Position numbers and translations under genes: made by a program. A stretch of 64,000 nucleotides of DNA, from positions 42,616,454 through 42,680,453 of the forward strand of contig NC_134953.1 of the NCBI RefSeq assembly GCF_965638725.1, in the 5' to 3' direction. Source of the stretch: Aptenodytes patagonicus. Its lineage: Eukaryota > Chordata > Aves > Sphenisciformes > Spheniscidae. Below are positions 1-11,300 of this stretch, one piece after another; the first letter of the stretch is position 1, and each line of letters begins with the position of its first letter. Under the pieces are notes generated by a model. The model had not been told where the DNA came from and ran no database searches. It saw nothing but the letters and a program-made list of their open reading frames with translations.

Positions 1-600
1 TACTTCAAAACCCTTCCCAGGAAAAACAGCAGGTCTCCTGGGACAGTATTTCACTCAGGTTTGCAAAAACAACTCAAGTGTGTCCCGGGGTCTCTTTCAG
101 CCATAAGGAGAGCCCAACCAAATCGCATTATTTGATTTCATATTAAGAACAAAACCTCCGTGGTCCTGCAAGTTAAAATTGGGTGGTTTACTCTGGATTA
201 GTTCAGCTATCAGTTTAACCAAATAATCTATTCTTCTGACTATCCGAGCCATCATTTTAAATGAATAGTCTATAATCACCCCCTCGAAAATCAGATTTGC
301 CTAAGGCACATACAGCTGTAGACATACACATGCATTTTTCTGAATACAAGGATCTGATGGAGAATGTGTGATTAAAATGTGATGGAGTTTGGACTCTGGC
401 ATTGTTCAAGATAAGCAAAATGAGCCATTTTTAGAACCAATTAGAGGATTTCAAATTTAAAATTATTTCACCTGTTGAGTGGTCAGATTGATATACTAAC
501 AGAAGTGTAGTGCATGCCAAGTGAAGTGCGTGCAGTCCCTGGCTTCTGTGTCAGTACTGTCAATGTCTCTCACACTCATCATGTTGACAATGTTTTGCAG
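1..600. other. Region upstream of the first lipase coding exon
   Basis: I see no coding exon here. A splice acceptor (TTTTGCAG) ends at 600, six bases before the first lipase ATG, so at least one non-coding 5' exon should lie upstream, either in this stretch or beyond the left edge. I could not pinpoint it. The sequence is AT-rich and unremarkable. Confidence 0.5.
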
Positions 601-606
601 AGCACC

Positions 607-3600
607 ATGATGTGGCTGTTCATAACCATTGCTTATATAACGTGCATCAATGAAAAGTCAGATGCAAGCCCTGAGGTGTCCATGGATGTTGTAAGTCCTG
701 ACTTCTCTCCCTTCTTTTCCTGCTTGGGCATGCAAGCTACCTATGCTGCCATAGTCTGGGCAGGAGCCATGGTCTCTGTGTGTGTATCTTCACCAGGGCT
801 TTGTACCAGGGTTTTATTAGAGCTTTTGTCTCCCTGTGCTTACCTACATGGAGATTTATGGCAGACGTTTATGGGGGAGTTCGGTCCAAGTCAACAGGTT
901 TGGTCAACGCAGCTGTCTCAGGCTTGGAGCTTCACTGTCATTGCTGCCCTGCTCTTCACAAACATTGATTGCAACATGAAAAGCGACAACGGGTCTTTCT
1001 TTACCAGACCTGCTCAGGGAGTGAGGAAAACTCACACCTGCCAAAAATTTTAGCTGAAGTAATGACATCACTGCAGCGTTGGTGGAAGGGATATTGGGAG
1101 GTCCCTACTCCACCCTCCTGCTGACAGCAGAAGTCATCACCACCAGCTCAAGGCGGCCACTGTTGGCTTCGCCCAGCCAAGCCCTAACACCCTCCAGGAT
1201 GGAGACCCCCACCTCCCTGGGGACCCATCCCACGCTGTCCTTCCCTTCCCACAGGGTGAAATTGTCCGCTACCATGGGTACCCCTACGAGGAGCATGAAG
1301 TGGTGACAGACGATGGCTATTACCTCACCATGCAGAGGATTCCTCACGGCAGAGACAACACAGGAAGCATGAGCACCTCCCACGAAGCAGAGGCACAGGG
1401 CTCCAGCATGTTCTGCCCCCGTAAGTGCCACGAGAAGGTCTGGCTGGTCCAGGGACCCTGAGAGCTTTGCTGGGCTGGAGTAGGCCATGGTCAGGGCTGC
1501 CTCATCATGGGCTGGGTCCTCAAGGAGACAACTTTCCCTGTAGGATTAGCCTCAGAACCAGAAGAAATGCAGGTGCCCACCACGCCGACCTTCTTGAGAC
1601 CTTCCCATTCCCTCCTTCCCCTTCACACCAGATGAGCATGTGGCGAGGACGTACCTCGACATGGGGAGGATCTGCTCCAAAGAGGAAGGAAAAGATAAGG
1701 AGAATGAATGGGACAGAGAAATCTTGCCCCAGGTTTTACCCCAGCTCAAAGCCAGCCAGTGGAGCAGCAAAATGCCATTTGTCAGCAAAAAAACCCCCCA
1801 TGTGTCCAACCCAATGCCATCTCACCATTTCGGCTCCTTTCTGTTCTTCACTTGAACCGCTGTTTCAAAGTGGAGGGGATGATGCCCCATTCCTGGCAGG
1901 GTGTCCCTCTCCTGGAAAGCAGGAGGACTGGCGTATGAACATGGCAAATAAGTGTAAAAAGCCAGATTTCCATTCAGAACACTTTGTCCTCAGCTGTCCA
2001 GGGTGGAAATGTGAGTCTTACATTGAGTGTCTAAAAACCAACAGAAAAAAGAGGAGACAAAGAAAAAAAAAAGTAAGTCACTTTTATTTCAACTTTTTCA
2101 TGCTGCAACCTGTGGTTGTCCTACCATATGAATTCAGATAACCTTGCGATGACCATGTTGTGACTTTGAAGTTGGACCTGCTTTGAGCAGGGGATTGGAG
2201 CAGAGACCTCCAGAGGTCCTTTCCAAAGTAAACCTTTCCATAATCTCTTTTCCACTCTCTTCCTACAGCACTTCAGGCTTCCTGGTCCTTTGTAAAAAAG
2301 ATCTTAAGTTTGTTCTGGGGAGCTGAGACTTGCCCATATGGCTTAAAGTGGGCAGGAGCGTGGGCAGGAGATGCTCTTGACCCCTCCAGTACCCGTGTCT
2401 CTTGCAATGGGGCAGCATGGTGTTGCTGTGCTGTGGGAGATACTTAGACTCTGCTGGGTTTTCAGTGTCTCCTGGTCAGACCCAGAGTACCTGAGCCAAA
2501 CAAAAAAGGGACCGTGAGGATGATGGTCTCCATGCAAAGGGCACAGTCAGAGTCCAGACAGACATGGGGCTTGGTTTCTTTCTTCCTGGGAGCATGATTT
2601 ACTGAGCTCCATTCAGTGTGGAGTCCAACCTTGTTTTTCAGCTTCGCTATATCTATTTTCTCTGCCCTGGGATGACCAAAAAGCCTACTTGAAAAACAGC
2701 TCTTCAAAGAGGCTGAGGACATAGGCAACCATCTCCCTGCACTGGAGTCACTTCCCCAGGGGGCTGCTGCCAAAAGCGATACCTGGATCTGAACGATCAA
2801 TTTTGCCAGTGGTCAGAGAAAATGATCCTCCTCTTCTTCCTTCAGCTCCAAAGCCCGCGGTCCTCCTGCAGCATGGCCTGGTGTTGGAGGGAAGCAACTG
2901 GGTTACCAACTTGCCCAACAGCAGTCTGGGCTTCATCCTCGCTGATGCCGGCTACGATGTCTGGATCGGAAACAGCCGGGGGAACAGCTGGTCGCGAAAG
3001 CACAAAGAGTTTGAGTTTCACCACCAGGAATACTCAGCTTACAGGTATTTTCTGTGAAACTGAAGGGTGGGCAGCTACTTGGTACCCTCAGCAGTGTCCG
3101 TAAGCTGGAGGAGCAGTGCCGCTGACAGTCACACCATCTGCCAGTGGGCATAAACTGACACCACCAAGATGCCATAGGGGTGCCTATACCTGCCAGAGCC
3201 CTCGCCCACTCCCCAAATAGTCATGCCACTACTTGCCGTGTCCTGCCTGTCATTCTCAAGGTCAGCAACAGCAATTTTTTCATGTGCCTGTCTCTGTTTC
3301 AGCTTTCATGAGATGGCCATGTATGACCTTCCAGCAACGATCAACTATATTCTGCAGAAAACTGGACAGGAGCAGTTATACTACGTGGCTTACTCTCAAG
3401 GCACCACCACAGGTACTTAGGAGGGGATCAGACCACTGTCAGTTACATTAGCTGCACACCCCCATTTTGGGAGTGTTCTTCTGAGAGCCTGGATGGAGAG
3501 GGTAACATCTGGGCATGTCCAAACAATGAAGGGAAAAGAGCAGGTAAAAATCCCTGCTTTAACAGAACAATTTTGAGCAGTGACAGTCCAAAAATAGTTG

Positions 3601-6600
3601 CAGCGATGGCTTTTGGTGCATCCCACTGCTGTCAGAGCCCCAGGAAGGGCTTGCAGGAGCTGCAGCTGGGCTGAACAGTCAAGCTGGGAGCTGAAATGCA
3701 TCAGCAGCAAAGTCAAGTCACCAACTTGCTAGAGCCACCTCCAAGGGTTCTTCCAATGGGCACACACACCTGGGAGTCAACAACTCCTTCAGAAATAAGA
3801 GGGCAGGGTCTGCTTCCTTCTCCCTCCCGCAGGTTTCATTGCGTTTTCATCCATTCCCGAGCTGGATCGCAAAATCAAGATGTTTTTTGCCTTGGCTCCT
3901 ATCACCACAAACTCAAATATGAAGTCACCCTTGGTAAGGCTGTTTGACCTTCCCGAGGGGCTGGTTAAGGTATGTCCTCGCTACAGGCTTGTCTGGTGTG
4001 AAGGGGGAGGAGGGAATGGGAGGGTCTCATCACCTGAGACATGCAGTGCTTGTACATCACTTCCATTTCCCTGCCCTCTGTGTGCCCTTTGCATTGAGCA
4101 GGTACATTTGTGCCTACATTCTTGAGCCGGCGGGGCATTAAACAGTGTAAAGCATCCTCCTGTCCAACCCTAATCAGAGAAGAGCTATTTCTAGATATTG
4201 TTTTTGAGTCCATCCTCCTAGAAGAAACCTCTTCTAGGAAGATCAGGGCTCTTCCAGGGCCATGGCCATTTCTGAAAAGCCAAAATTACGAAGCACAGCA
4301 AAGCTGTGGCAAGGAAGACAGCAACTTTCAGGGGTGAGCAGAGACGTGGGGAGTGTCTGGAGGCAAAAGAGGAATGTGAACCACACTGATCAATGCCTTT
4401 GACTTTCACAGTTCATTTTAGGACGCACAGTGGTCTTCGATAAGGGCGAGATCTTGCAGCAAGTGATTTCCAGTCTGTGCAGCTACCCCATCTTTAAAAG
4501 CTTTTGCTCCTTGGTCCTTTACTTGCCTGGTGGGTTTACCAACAGCTTAAATGTGGTATGTACACTCCAGCTTACCTTTTAAGTTATCCAGTTTCTCATT
4601 GTTTGAGCCTGAGTTGTCAACCAGCTGCCTTCACCTGGCTTTTCACATCTTTGATTCATCGAATAATCTGGCCATTGCGTTGGCCATTGTGATGCTCTTG
4701 CATTGGCACCAGAGGGAAGCCCAGAGTGCACACAAGGTCACACGTCCACTGAGCACGTTGTCTCCCCAGTGGGGATGATGCCGAAGGGGAGAGCGCAGAA
4801 ATTCATTCAGTGCTCCAGGGACTTCCAGGGTTTCTCTTTTACTAAGTGATTTGTAATTTCACATGTGTTTTCATAACAAAAGGGGCTCTTATGGAACAAA
4901 CTCCCCTTCAATCCACTGCTAGGAGAGGTGGGCCCTCAGACTCTTCAGTCTACCATCCCTTAGAACATATTTATCCCCAAATCAGAGCCTTTCCCTGTGC
5001 GCCACTGCACTGAACACAGTCATAGAAAAATTCAAGCTGGAGACACCAGGGTGGGGATTTCTGGCCCAACCTCGCTCCCACCAGGGCCAACACTACAGCT
5101 ACAGTAGGTTGCTTGGGGACGTGTCCAGGCAAGCTGGGTGGTCCCAGGAATGCCCCATTTGCACGGGGAAGGGCTATTTCCTTGGGGCCAGCCAAGATTT
5201 CAAGGTCCAGATCCTGCCACAAACCACTCGTGAGTAAAATTGGAGAGGGGTCTACATAGAGTACTAAGCAATAATAGCTTGATCATGGATGGAGTCAGAG
5301 CTGGGCCACTGTTTCTCAAGGAAAGTGTTGGTGTAATTTCTTAATATTCCAAGTGAGGAAATGCATTAGAAACAACATGTAGTGTTGTTTACAAATTTGA
5401 TTGATTTACAATCAAATACTGTGATGAGTTGCACATTTTCTTTGCAAAAGTATCCTGAGCACAAGATATGGAGTTTTACTTTGGTTTGAAAAGCACATAG
5501 ACTCATAACATGAGCCAGCATCCCATGGGAATTGCTCAGCTTACTGAAGGGAGCCCTACAGCACCCTTCATGTTGCTGTCTGCGGTGGGTGTTCACACGA
5601 CATGTGGCTGAACTGTGCCTTCACAGAGCTAAGACGAAGTAGTTTGTACAAATGCAAGCTCCAGCTAGCCTGTGTGAGTGAAAGACTTGTGTGGCTACTG
5701 AACAGGATCAGTTTTATTTCTAATGGGATTTCCCTTCATGCAGAAAATAAATGTCTCCAATACTTTCTTGCAGAGCCGCATAGATGTCTACCTGTCCCGC
5801 TACCCTGATTCAACATCCCTAAAAAACATGTTACATTGGCGCCAGGTAATATTTCCTGCTGCAGAATAAGATCACATGCAATCAGGGCCCATGTTCTCTT
5901 CTCTCAGCTGCCGAGGACCTCTTTTCAATGCTTGAGTATAATCGTCCATTGCTCTCCCTGCAGAGCTATGTTAGAGAGAAAGGGGAAAATTGACATGAAA
6001 CACTGGTGCAGATGCAGTTCTTTTGGCCATGACTTTCAACAAAAGGTGACCAAGAGTCTTTGGAGCTAGTAGGAGATAGAGATGGAAGCAAGAACTGGTA
6101 ATAAACCAGCACAGGAGATGCTAGAGTAAAGGCTAAGAGCTGAGGGTCAGTAGAGACAACTAATCATACAACAACTAATCATTGAAAACATGCACAGACT
6201 CATATCCTTCTGTTGTAGACATTGACCATGGCAGACAAAGGAAACTTGCCCAAAGGTCTGATTTGTGTCTTCTTTGAGGCTAGCTCTTGACTGTACGCTG
6301 GGTGCACTGTGGGTTTCTGGGGACTCAGCCTCCAGATGTCTACGTTCTGCAGCTTGCCAACCACCTGAGAGAGGAGGGATGAAAGACATGAGCAATGCCA
6401 GACGATCTTGCAGGCCATGCTGAGATCTTCCTGGGGGTTGAGCTCTCCTAAAAGACAATATCACACGTAACAAAGAGCATCCTCGAGCCTCGGTGGCAGG
6501 AGGGAGCAGTGCGGTTCCCCAGTCACCTCTTTTATCTTTCTTATGGTCCTCTCTAATGCATGGATAATAAACACAGCTCTCCTCCTTTTCCAGCTCTATC

Positions 6601-7263
6601 AAACGGGGGAATTCAAATATTATGATTACGGCAGTGACAACATGCTTCATTACAACCAGGTAAGAGAAATCCATTCTCATTTGTCAGTTTAAAAAAGAGA
6701 AAAAAAAGAAAAAAGAAAATTACAATGAAAACATTGCAGTGGCTGAGACTGAATTTTATGGGATTTATGGAATTTACCTTATATGGTCAAACGGGTTTGT
6801 ACCTTTCTTACAAAAAAGAGGTCTGTGATGTTGTTCAATGATGACTGTTTGACCCTCTGGTGAAAAGTGCAGGAGCCCAAGGCATAATCAGGACCTCTGG
6901 TGATAGTTTCTGTACTGTCTCTCGGGATAGGGGAGAAATTCCAAGCAGCAATCAGGAATACTTTGAATTTTTGACTTGCCTGTGACCTCCCAGGCTTTCC
7001 TTCCTCAAGCCACACTATTTGTCTTCCAGACCACACCTCCCTTCTATGAGCTGGAAAATATGAAAACCCCCCTTGCTGCATGGTATGGTGGCAGGGACTG
7101 GATTTCAGCCCCTGAAGACGTAAACATCACACTGCCTCGTATAACCAACGTGGCATACAAAAAGTACATTCCTGAATTTGTCCACTTTGATTTCCTTTGG
7201 GGTATGCAAGCGTATGAACAAGTGTACAAAGAAATTCTTGAACTGATGGAGAAGAGCGCCTAG
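607..7263 (+). CDS. Acid lipase family gene 1 (LIPA/LIPM-like), nine coding exons
   Basis: Predicted secreted or lysosomal ester hydrolase of the LIPA/LIPF/LIPK/LIPM alpha/beta-hydrolase family. Coding exons: 607-690, 1255-1420, 2846-3044, 3303-3412, 3833-3969, 4412-4555, 5774-5845, 6594-6659, 7030-7263. All junctions are GT-AG and the frame stays open for 403 residues, the usual family length. It starts [13 protein letters not shown], a signal peptide. Other landmarks are the oxyanion-loop [17 protein letters not shown], the acid residue in GGRDW, the histidine in VHFDFLWG, and two cysteines ([10 protein letters not shown]) where LIPA has a disulfide. Oddities: the nucleophile elbow reads AYSQG, where the family has Gly first (GHSQG or GYSQG), and exon 2 is 48 bases longer than in the neighbouring paralogue. 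All catalytic residues are present, so it may be active with altered specificity. The orthologue name within the family is not resolved. Confidence 0.9.
5030..5222 (-). repeat. CR1 LINE fragment, reverse orientation, in lipase 1 intron 6
   Basis: The stretch reads CTCCCACCAGGGCCAACACT, then a GTGTCCAGGCAAG block and a TTTCCTTGGGGCCAGCC block. The same blocks recur in the same order at about 47,330-47,500 and 49,405-49,550, which marks a dispersed repeat. The order matches the reverse complement of a CR1 3' region. It is diverged and short, so it is old. Boundaries are approximate. Confidence 0.6.
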
Positions 7264-7365
7264 AGTCGGACCACTGGCAGTAACTGTTGGTTTCTCGTTT
7301 GACTTCTGGGCCTTCTTTTATTTGAAAAAAAAAAAAGTGAAGAAAAAACGAGGGGAAAAAGGCTC

Positions 7366-7371
7366 ATTAAA
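7366..7371 (+). terminator. Candidate polyadenylation signal of lipase 1
   Basis: ATTAAA about 100 bases after the lipase 1 stop codon, in A-rich sequence. It is the first near-consensus poly(A) hexamer downstream, so the 3' UTR would be short. Motif evidence only. Confidence 0.4.
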
Positions 7372-8260
7372 CTGCTACACTTGGTTTGGATTGATATTAC
7401 TCTGGCAAGTGAGGAAAACAAGCCAATCCAATGATCGGGAAAGCACGTAGGATTTAGGTTAAATAGGTTGAGGTCCTTGCAGAAGTTGGGCATGGCCCTT
7501 GGACCCTGAGTCTCCCAGGTGCCTCACTCACATGCATTTCCAACAACAAGCAATTTCAGTGGAATTTGGCTGCTGGTCACCATTGCAGGCTCTGGCCTCC
7601 CTACGCTTGGGTTCCCAGCTGCAAACACCCATACAGCAGCTCAGCTCCCTCCTGGATGCTGGTGTTTCACCAGAGTAGGTGTGCTCAGATGGGACCACGT
7701 GGTGGGTCGAGTGATGAATCCTGCTGATGTAGCTTTATCCACCTTCTGGTGACTCTTCCACACCAAGAATCCCAACATCCTGACGTTCATTGCTTTACAG
7801 TCGGAAGGAGCTAGAAACTTTCTGCCTGGTGACAATGAAAAGAGCTTGTGGTTTTTTTCCATGAGAACTGTCCATACAGGGAACATCTTTCTCAAATTCA
7901 TGTTGATTTGGATAACACTGGCCTTGCTCATACACAAAAGGGTTTTCAATAAGTTCTACCAGGAAACACCATTTTGCACCGTTTTAAGCAATATTCTCAA
8001 GGCACAAACCCAGCTGGAAGGTCACCTTTTGCTGACTCTCAGGAAATGCTTTTGTTTTCCTTATGTGGGAGAGAGAAGAAGAGTCTGGTGGAAGCCAGTA
8101 ATGAGTCTAACTCTGTTTTCAGCTTCTGGATTACACTTCTTAATAATACATTGATTAGGGGAGGAATTGTGAATTTGCCTGTTTGTGAAACTATATTCTT
8201 AAAATATGCCTAGAAGCAAGCAGGGCAAAGGATAAGGCCCTCTTTCCACAAAGATGTACA

Positions 8261-8300
8261 AATAATAATTATATAATAATAATAATAGTAATAATAAAGT
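8261..8300 (+). repeat. ATA-type trinucleotide microsatellite
   Basis: An imperfect run of ATA/ATAATA units interrupted by single changes. It is a simple sequence repeat with no visible gene link. Confidence 0.8.
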
Positions 8301-11300
8301 AAGATAGGATCCACTGGGCTGTGTGTAGTTGTACTGCCTTAAACTTCCAGAGGAGTATGGGGGTTTTCAGCACAGACGTCTTGCCATGTGCAGGCAAGGG
8401 AGAGTTGCTTGTCCAACACTCCCTCTGCTCAGGGATAACTTTCAGTGGCTTGTAACACTGGCAGACACCCACTGCCCATGATGCAACTAGCATCCTCCAC
8501 CCTGTGCCCTGCAGGGAAGAGGTGGGTCGCAGAAGCAGGTTGGAGGGTGAGGAGGGGTATCGAGCCCAGCACAGCTGCTCTCCAGAGGCAAACTGTGGGT
8601 CTTAGGAGCACACTTTCATCCAAGTGTCTGGAGATGGTGGGACGGGGCTGTTGGTACACGTCCTTGTAGGACAACTGCAGTGGGCTCTATTTGAATTATC
8701 ATCAAAGGGGACCGGCTGTAAAGGTGTTTCACTTTCCATCCTTACAGCTAGAATTGACCACAGAAGAAAACAGGACAGGGTGAGGTAATCTCAGGGTGTA
8801 AGAATTAGGCTATAGGTTAGGTATGATCTATCTGGAGCGACAGTGATTAGCTACCTCACTTACTATATATGTGGTGACATCTTTTTCTGTGTGATTAGTT
8901 ATTTACTGCAGGGCTCTGCCCTGGAGCAGCATTCTTACAGGACTGCACTGTGTTCATGCCATGGATGTCAATGCAAATGCAAGAAGACTTTTCTGTCTTT
9001 GAAAATAAACACCCAAAGCTTGGCAAGACATTTCCCCAACAGACTTCTGAAAAGCTTGCAAGAACTTATTTATGTTTAGTTAAAAAGTACTAACTTTTTA
9101 CTTCTGAAAATTTATAAGAATTTCAGGGTTTAGTCTCTTCTCTTTCTGTTCAGGTTATAATGTTTCTGCCACTTCTGTAATTATCTGATGCAATGTTTGT
9201 ATTGCATTCTCTTCATTCATTGGCAGTCTCCCATGACGGAGCGTTTTGGCAAAGTTCTCTCTAAATCAGGTTCTGGAAGCGCTCTGCTCCCTGTGGCACT
9301 GGTACTTGCTTCCCATCTCCTGTTAAAGGATCAACAACAGTTGAAGTGGTGCATTTTGGAAGCAAACAGAATGGTAAATAATCAAGGTGTTTGTAACATA
9401 AATATTGTGATGACTCTGGGATTGCTTTGATCAATAAACAGATTGTGTTACATGGCAAGCTGTGTTGATCTTTCCGGGACTGGAGTCCTTGCATATCTCA
9501 AGTCTGTCAGGCAAGTCAAAAGTCATCAGGCAGATCCATGGTGATGGCACAGGTCCAAGGTCAGGCTGGGACACCAGCCCATGATGTTGTGGTCCAGATC
9601 AACTCAATCTCTCGCCCTTAGACTTCACAACGCAGTACGAGGCCTTCACCGCCCTGGTGAATGTATTCATGGCACAACAGTTCTCCCTTTTTATTTTCCA
9701 TGCATGAGCAAACCAACCTCAGTCATACGCCTACACGCATGGAGGATGTTGGTCATTCAGCCACTTACTTAATTTTCTTTCAGATGTGCTCATGCAAAGC
9801 CATTCTTGATCTGCTTGCATATGGCATACAAAGCCAGACGGGCTTAAAACCGTGTCACATCCCATTCAAAATACAGTAGTTGCACCATGTTTGCTGACCT
9901 ATAATTTTCTATCATCATCATGGTCAATGCAAAAAAAGGCAGCACACACATGAACTGTGGAGCATATGGTCAGCTCCAGGCTGTGTCCACACTGGAGAGG
10001 GGGTGAGCACGTCTACTACAGCATCCTTCCCGCCTCAGGATTATGCGCAGGCACATGCTTAAAGTGAAGTTGCACTTTTGCACGTAACCCTAAGATTGCT
10101 TTGGTGTCTGCTTTAAGCAATGTACTGGCCTAAGCTGTTATTTAGAAACTGATCTGTAACAGGGTTAATCTAGGATAAGGTTTCATCAAGTGATGTCAGA
10201 TGGTGTATTGCCTTTTCATGGTTTTTTGATCCTTAACAGCAAGCCTGACAACAGTTTCCAGCAGTCACCGACGTTGCTGAGTAGATTCAGAGTTTTATTT
10301 AGTTGAGGACATGTCACTTTCTCATTTCAGGAACTATGAGCAATTTCTGTGTTATTTCCGATGTTATTTCCAAATTTTCTTTTGAGATTGCTAGATGAAC
10401 GCTTGGAAGAGAGACCCGGTAACTGGTCTTTGAGCCTTGCATTTTTGTATATTGGTACATTAGGCAGATGGGAATGGTATAAGGCCATGGAAAGTTATGG
10501 TTAGCCAAAATCATGATCAGATATAACTACTTCCAGCACTCTTCACAAGCCTGTGTTCGTCTCCATTCCTGACTCTGGACTATGTCATGTGGGATGTGTT
10601 ACTGCTCCTTGAAGGTCTCTGATAGCCCTGACCAGGGCATTGGCTAAGATGAGCCCAATCAGCTTTTCTCCAATACATTGGAAAAAAGCCCAAGAGCACT
10701 ATGATACCAAATTTGAAAAATGTTAGTATTTCTTTACTGAGAAAGTTTGCTGAAGTTGGCCCAGGTCTGTTCATGAACAAACCAAACTCTTTTAGCTTTA
10801 AAATACTCTTTAAAGCCAACTGTACAATGAAGAGAGATCAGAGAAGTACAAGAAGTTCAGGGTTGTTCTGGGGTCTTCCAAACAAAGAAAGGGTGGAAGA
10901 ATTAGCTGAGACAAACCACTGGTGACCACATCTCAGTTATTTCACAATCAACATTTAGGAACATTTATGCTTTTGTTGATTCAGTTTCACTACTGTGAAT
11001 AAAACGATTGCATGAACAATTCTAGCAAGGTGTTGTGAAAAGAATTCGTTGTTTCATCAAGCTTCACTATGCAACCCTAGCATGAGTAAAACCCCTACTA
11101 AATGTGTAACCAGAGACGCTGGAGGTATCCCAGCCTAGCTGAGGGGCTTTAAACTAGGAGAGGTACAACCAGATAAGCACTGCTTTCCTTATCAGGTTCT
11201 TCACTTGAGCAAGGTTCTCCAAGGTTACTGCAATGGAATCATGCTTATCTGGCAGGAATTACACAAGAGTTGATGTTCTCTTATTGCTAAAATCAGAATG

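Noticed and set aside
514-1053. 179-codon + strand frame at the start of lipase 1
   Set aside because: Only the stretch 607-690 is the true first coding exon, ended by a GTAAGT donor. The rest is intron.
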